A stretch of DNA of 10,000 nt, from positions 1-10,000 of the forward strand of contig NZ_JAIWOI010000247.1 in the NCBI RefSeq assembly GCF_020217005.1, read 5' to 3'. Position 1 is the stretch's first letter. The number at the start of each line of letters is the position of its first letter. Shown piece after piece: positions 6,394 through 10,000 of the stretch. The notes under the pieces were generated by a model. That model ran no database searches. It worked only from the letters and a program-made list of their open reading frames with translations, and was not told the DNA's origin. Both the position numbers and the translations under genes were made by a program. Source of the DNA: Rheinheimera sp. (GTDB taxonomy: Bacteria > Pseudomonadota > Gammaproteobacteria > Enterobacterales > Alteromonadaceae).

Positions 6394-7595
6394 GACGGCA
6401 GCAATGACCCCAACAGCGGTGACAAAGGCAGGTTTTCTACTTCACGTTGTGAGAACTGCACTGAAGTCACCACTAAGGCTGTGACCACTAACGCAGACGA
6501 AACAGCACCAGTCCAGCCTAACCAGCGTATCAGTTCCGGTTGCTGCCTTTTGGTACGCAGCCAGTGCATCCAAAGTCCACCTGCCACTAAAAAGGTAAAA
6601 CCCAGCCCAAATACAAAGTACAGCAGCTTCACGCCAAGCCCGGCAAAGTTACCAAAATGCAAAGGGTCAGCCATATCTGAGATGTAGGCCACAGGTTTTA
6701 ATTCACCGCCTTTTTGTAGTTTCAGCACTTGCGCTGTCACCGGATGCAGGTAAATGCGGTTGGCTCTGTCACGCACCAGCAGCGTATCATCCTGACCTGT
6801 CACCACCACAGGTGCTTTGTCGGACTGTGGATAATTCAGCGCTCTGATATCCAGTTCTGGTCTGGCCTTTTGCGCAGCCTGCATTAATTCTGTTAAAGAC
6901 AAAAACTGCTGTTTTGTCGGCTGTTCCAGCTTGGGCGCTTTTGGATAATGCTCCACTTTAAACTTCAGCAAAAAGTGTTCGGTGAAATACCAAAGCCCGG
7001 TCAGGAACATCAGCAGAATAAAACCCCAACACCAGACGCCTGTCCATTTATGCCAGTCCGACCAAAACGTACGGCTGGAGGCTTTAGTCCCTGAAGGTAG
7101 CTGAAAACCTTTACGCCACCACTGCCGGTAGACATAAAAACTGCTAACCAAAATAATCAGCAGTAAAAAACTCAAACTGGTCACCACAATTTTGCCGGTG
7201 GACCCCAGCGACAGGTACATATGGATATTGCGTAAAAACCGTGACACAGTGCCCCATGGGCCTTCGCCAGTTAAGGCGCCGGAGGCGGGATCAAAATAAA
7301 CAAATTTAAATTCCGAGCCTGCATTTAAACTTACAGTCCCTGCCAAATACCATTGCTCTGGCACATTGACATTACTGATTTGATAGTCAGGATAAGCTTT
7401 GGCTAAATTTTGCTCCAACAGCTGCCAGGGCACAGGGCCCTGTCGTTCAGACAAGGCCCGGTATTTTTGATCTGACAGATACTGAATTTCGTGACTGACC
7501 ACAGCCAGAGTGCCGGTCAGACAAACCAGCAGCATCAAAATGCCAAAAGCAAAACCAGCAAAAGAATGTAGCTTAAACCAGGTTTTTGCAGTCAT
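6390..7595 (-). CDS. PepSY-TM inner-membrane protein, probable ferrisiderophore reductase
   Basis: The protein has 401 residues and about five membrane segments (roughly 10-34, 137-157, 183-207, 320-343, 360-382). The two large periplasmic loops look like PepSY repeats; each contains a YFDPASGALTG or YLHPVTAQVLKL type strand. Histidines near membrane edges (H10, H35, H125, H182 in WSDWHKWTG, H313 in DPLHFG) are the kind that bind heme b in this family. FoxB and FpvG of Pseudomonas, family members, release iron from imported siderophores by reduction. The gene begins 7 bases after the siderophore receptor's stop, with only a weak ribosome site, so it is co-transcribed and probably translationally coupled. 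This supports a role in reducing the ferric siderophore that the receptor brings in. Its stop overlaps the kinase gene's stop, tail to tail. It could also serve another periplasmic electron-transfer step. Confidence 0.9.
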   Translation of the reverse strand: MTAKTWFKLHSFAGFAFGILMLLVCLTGTLAVVSHEIQYLSDQKYRALSERQGPVPWQLLEQNLAKAYPDYQISNVNVPEQWYLAGTVSLNAGSEFKFVYFDPASGALTGEGPWGTVSRFLRNIHMYLSLGSTGKIVVTSLSFLLLIILVSSFYVYRQWWRKGFQLPSGTKASSRTFWSDWHKWTGVWCWGFILLMFLTGLWYFTEHFLLKFKVEHYPKAPKLEQPTKQQFLSLTELMQAAQKARPELDIRALNYPQSDKAPVVVTGQDDTLLVRDRANRIYLHPVTAQVLKLQKGGELKPVAYISDMADPLHFGNFAGLGVKLLYFVFGLGFTFLVAGGLWMHWLRTKRQQPELIRWLGWTGAVSSALVVTALVVTSVQFSQREVENLPLSPLLGSLLPS

Positions 7596-7602
7596 AGCCA
7601 GC

Positions 7603-9786
7603 TTAGAACTGATAACTGGCGGTGACTATTAAACGGCGTGGTTCACCGGGAAAGTGCCCTGTGCGTTCAATAAAACCAGCAGTGGCGTAAGTTTTATCGA
7701 ACAGGTTTTTCACATTGGCCTGAAACAACCACTGCTGCCAGCGGCTTTGCCAGCTCATATCAAAGACGGTGTAGGATTTTACATGCTGACCATCAATGCT
7801 TAGCTGATCGCTAACATAATCCATACCGGCTGCTATGGCTGAATTGATACTGCTCAGCTCATAACGGCTCCATACCCCAATCTGATGTTGTGGCGCATTG
7901 GCAAATTTGTCACCCACCGCATTAGTAATAGCACTGGTGCTTTCGACAATACGGGTATCGTTGTACGCGTAATTTACATTCAGTACCCAGGAGTCAGTTA
8001 AGTCGCCTAACAAGTCCACTTCCACGCCTTTACTTTTGACTTCTCCCAAGGCGATTTGATCGTCACGGCCATCACCGCCGACATCACCACGAGGGTCAGC
8101 CTGCAGTATGTTATTTCTGATCATTTCATAAGTGGCCAGATTCAGGCGAATAGCGTCGTCCAACAAAGAAAAACGCGCTCCAGCTTCGACAATGCTGGAC
8201 TGCTCAGCCTCAAAAGGCCCACCCACCTCAGGCACCTGAGACGCACTGGCCTGCGGACTGAAGCCTGTGCCTTTGAGTGCATACAAACGTACCCAGTCGG
8301 TCAACTGATAGGTAGACCCGACACGCCAGGAGCTGTCGTTGCCATCCACTTTAGACGAAGCCACATTGTTTTTATCTTCAAAACTGTCCCAGCGCAGACC
8401 CAGCAACAGATTCCAGCTGGCCGTTAAATCGACCTGGTCTTGCAAGTAAAAACCTTGACGCACAGCAGTAGTGTCTGTAGGCGTAGATTTAATGCTGTCG
8501 ATATCATAATCAGCAGCCGAAGTCAGGCCATAGACAGGATTAATCAGACTTATACCCAAAGCCTTACCGCCCTGCTCTATCGGCGCTACATTGCGGCCTA
8601 AAAAGTAGGAGTCTTGCGTCATAGTGTCAGCACCAATTAACAACTGGTGATTCAAACCCGCTGTGTTGAACTCCACTATATTGTTCCAGGTGATACTGTC
8701 TGCAGTATTTTCGCGGCGCTGATCCCGGAACTGACGGCGGCAATAATCCACCACTCCGTCACCATCTGTATCAAAGCTGCAGAAAGGTTCATGATAGTTT
8801 TGCAGTTCGGTATTATCATAATGGCGCCAGGTCAGATCGGTGCGCCAGTTGCTGTTAAATTCATGATCGGCCCGCACCTGCCATACATCTGCTTCTAATG
8901 ACTGGAAATCTGTGGCTTCGTTATGGTTCCAGGCTCTGTCACCGAGGAAATTACCCTGATCATCTGTAGGCACACCCCGTAAACGCGCGCCCTGATAATC
9001 CTGAGTCACAGCATTGTATTGCAGCGTCAGACTAGTGCTATCGGTCAGATCAATCAGATAGCCCAGATCCAGAATGTCGTTTTCAACTTTGGTGTTCCAG
9101 CGAAACGGCTGCTCAGAATCGCGGTAATAACCAAAACGATAGGCTTGTTGCTCTGTGAGTGGCCCACTCAGCTCAAGCGATCCCTGCCAGTAATCATCAT
9201 TACCTAAACCTAGTTCCAGTTGGTTTTTCGCGGTGCGTTGTGGCTTTTTAGTGACGTAGTTAATTAAACCACCAGGAGCGCTACTACCGTATAAAGCGCC
9301 GCTACTGCCTTTTAATAACTGCACTTCCTGCACGTTAAATAACTGAGGCACAGCAAAACCATTAAAAGGATCGCCTCTTACACCGTCGTATAAAATCTCG
9401 TCCTGGCGGAAACCGCGGAAGGTGACACCTGAGTAACTAAAAGCACTGACACCACTCATGCTGCGGTATAAATCTGTGATCTGACGAGCCGCCTGATCAC
9501 GAATCAAGGCTTCTGGCAACACCTGAATATTTTGTGGCACCAGTTCTAAATCTGTATCTGTTCTGGTGCCTACACTGCTTTGTGACGCACGGTATAACGT
9601 CTGAGCCCTACCCTTGACCTCTATCACTTCCAGTTCTTTGTCCACTTGCTGTTTATCTGAGGACTGTTGCTCAGCATGTTCTTGATCAGACCGCTTTTGA
9701 TCTGACAGCTGGGCATTAGCAGCAATGGAATTCAAAGCAGTAAGAACTGCAATAGCTAATAACGAAGGAGAGCGTAAGGACAACAT
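7603..9786 (-). CDS. TonB-dependent ferric-siderophore receptor (FhuA/FoxA/FpvA type)
   Basis: The protein has 727 residues from the ATG at 9786-9784, which has GAGG (9792-9795) 5 bases upstream and gives a clean signal peptide cut near ANA-Q (residue 25-26). An in-frame GTG at 9816 is rejected. A Gln/Asp/Lys-rich linker (27-50) is followed by a TonB-box-like EVIEVKG (53-59). The plug domain (about 70-185) has VPQNIQVLPEALIRDQ, the VTFRGF motif, DGVRGD, VQLLKGSSGALYGSSAPGGLINYVTKKP. This is the signature of siderophore receptors (TIGR01783 class). The barrel ends with KNLFDKTYATAG, GEPRRLIVTASYQF. A cysteine-framed acidic motif at 336-349 (C..DTDGDGVVDYC) looks like a calcium-binding loop. 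It has no N-terminal signalling domain for an anti-sigma factor. It is the first gene of an operon with a PepSY reductase and has a Fur-box-like site upstream. The exact siderophore cannot be told. Confidence 0.95.
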   Translation of the reverse strand: MLSLRSPSLLAIAVLTALNSIAANAQLSDQKRSDQEHAEQQSSDKQQVDKELEVIEVKGRAQTLYRASQSSVGTRTDTDLELVPQNIQVLPEALIRDQAARQITDLYRSMSGVSAFSYSGVTFRGFRQDEILYDGVRGDPFNGFAVPQLFNVQEVQLLKGSSGALYGSSAPGGLINYVTKKPQRTAKNQLELGLGNDDYWQGSLELSGPLTEQQAYRFGYYRDSEQPFRWNTKVENDILDLGYLIDLTDSTSLTLQYNAVTQDYQGARLRGVPTDDQGNFLGDRAWNHNEATDFQSLEADVWQVRADHEFNSNWRTDLTWRHYDNTELQNYHEPFCSFDTDGDGVVDYCRRQFRDQRRENTADSITWNNIVEFNTAGLNHQLLIGADTMTQDSYFLGRNVAPIEQGGKALGISLINPVYGLTSAADYDIDSIKSTPTDTTAVRQGFYLQDQVDLTASWNLLLGLRWDSFEDKNNVASSKVDGNDSSWRVGSTYQLTDWVRLYALKGTGFSPQASASQVPEVGGPFEAEQSSIVEAGARFSLLDDAIRLNLATYEMIRNNILQADPRGDVGGDGRDDQIALGEVKSKGVEVDLLGDLTDSWVLNVNYAYNDTRIVESTSAITNAVGDKFANAPQHQIGVWSRYELSSINSAIAAGMDYVSDQLSIDGQHVKSYTVFDMSWQSRWQQWLFQANVKNLFDKTYATAGFIERTGHFPGEPRRLIVTASYQF

Positions 9787-9816
9787 AACAGCCTCAAAGC
9801 AACAATAAAGGCGCAC

Positions 9817-9846
9817 AGACTAAACAAGAATGATTCGCAATTCAAG
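9817..9846 (-). promoter_or_regulatory. Candidate promoter of the siderophore receptor operon
   Basis: Read on the minus strand, TTGAAT (about 9846-9841) is separated by 17 bases from TAGTCT (about 9823-9818). The -35 matches consensus at 4 of 6 positions and the -10 at 3 of 6. The placement over the Fur-box match is the main support. An AT-rich stretch lies upstream (9844-9866), including CTGACA, which could be another -35. Confidence 0.3.
9826..9843. promoter_or_regulatory. Fur box upstream of the siderophore receptor
   Basis: AAGAATGATTCGCAATT at 9826-9842 matches the gammaproteobacterial Fur-box form GAGAATGATTCTCATTT at 14 of 17 positions, including the core GAATGATTC. Outer arms GAAT/ATTC are inverted. 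It lies about 40 bases before the receptor ATG and within a candidate minus-strand promoter (TTGAAT, 17 bases, TAGTCT). Fur with iron would block that promoter. Confidence 0.65.
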
Positions 9847-9899
9847 TGAATTAATTTAATCAGTTTTTGTCAGTGCGCATTTTTTGTTATCCGCTTGGC

Positions 9900-10000
9900 T
9901 TACATAAACTTCGCTGGTACAGACCAGGCAAGCCGCACTGGCACAGTCGATTCAGAATCCAGCTCGAGACAGGTTAAAGAGGCTTTTTTCAGCTCAAGGA
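9900..10000 (-). CDS. Possible C-terminal end of an unidentified protein (partial)
   Basis: On the minus strand a frame is open from the right edge to a TAA at 9902-9900, giving about 33 residues that end in VRLAWSVPAKFM. The composition is ordinary for a protein and no start codon for a plus-strand gene is present here. The other two minus-strand frames are closed near the edge by TGA. I do not recognise the family. If real, this gene lies upstream of the siderophore receptor on the same strand, about 113 bases away, with the Fur-box region between them. Confidence 0.4.
   Translation of the reverse strand, partial: LELKKASLTCLELDSESTVPVRLAWSVPAKFM

Larger units (their letters stand above)
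9787..9899. other. Intergenic region before the siderophore receptor
   Basis: These bases are AT-rich and carry the Fur-box match, the receptor's promoter candidate and its GAGG ribosome site. I see no clear intrinsic terminator for the gene that seems to end at 9900. TGCGCA at 9874-9879 followed by six T on the plus strand is a palindrome without a loop, so it cannot form a hairpin. Confidence 0.5.

Noticed and set aside
8056..9207. Plus-strand open frames inside the siderophore receptor gene
   Set aside because: These are antisense shadows of a receptor with strong family motifs; their translations show no domain pattern.
9787..9816. GTG start adding ten residues to the siderophore receptor
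   Set aside because: The ATG at 9786 has GAGG five bases upstream and yields a clean signal peptide. The extension would cover that ribosome site.
9874..9885. TGCGCA palindrome followed by a T-run as a terminator
   Set aside because: A six-base perfect palindrome leaves no loop and cannot form a stable hairpin.

Overview
The window looks like chromosome of a gammaproteobacterium of the Alteromonadales/Rheinheimera/Shewanella kind. This is inferred from gene content: two TonB-dependent receptors, small c-type cytochromes, and a DUF3019-like protein ahead of an OmpR-type two-component system. No rRNA, tRNA or other taxonomic marker is present. I see no insertion sequence, phage gene, CRISPR array or integration scar. 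Coding density is high and no gene-free stretch exceeds 300 bases.

Left part (1-1223, minus strand): a c4-like diheme cytochrome c is followed, with a 4-base ATGA overlap, by a MauG/cytochrome-c-peroxidase-family protein that runs off the left edge. A 238-base intergenic region separates this pair from a divergent TonB-dependent receptor of unknown substrate (1462-3999, plus strand). That region holds a candidate promoter, an imperfect palindrome over its -10 element, and a leader with a small hairpin. The arrangement suggests, but does not prove, one functional unit of outer-membrane import plus periplasmic heme redox chemistry.

Middle part (4110-6393, plus strand): three tightly packed genes. 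They encode a small secreted four-cysteine protein resembling DUF3019, an OmpR/PhoB response regulator and a two-TM sensor histidine kinase. The junctions are TGATG and ATGA, so the set is almost certainly one operon with coupled translation. The kinase's predicted periplasmic sensor also carries four cysteines, so the secreted protein may be an accessory of the sensor.

Right part (9786-6390, minus strand): a FhuA/FoxA/FpvA-type ferric-siderophore receptor is followed after 7 bases by a PepSY-TM membrane protein of the FoxB/FpvG ferrisiderophore-reductase kind. A good Fur-box match lies about 40 bases upstream of the receptor start, so this is an iron-starvation uptake operon. The kinase gene and the PepSY gene converge and overlap tail to tail at TTAA. 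At the right edge an open frame on the minus strand probably is the C-terminal end of an unidentified gene.

The most unusual points are the DUF3019/two-component cassette with matching cysteine content, the receptor-cytochrome-peroxidase divergon with its palindrome, and a cysteine-framed calcium-loop motif in the siderophore receptor. None amounts to a clearly new system from sequence alone.
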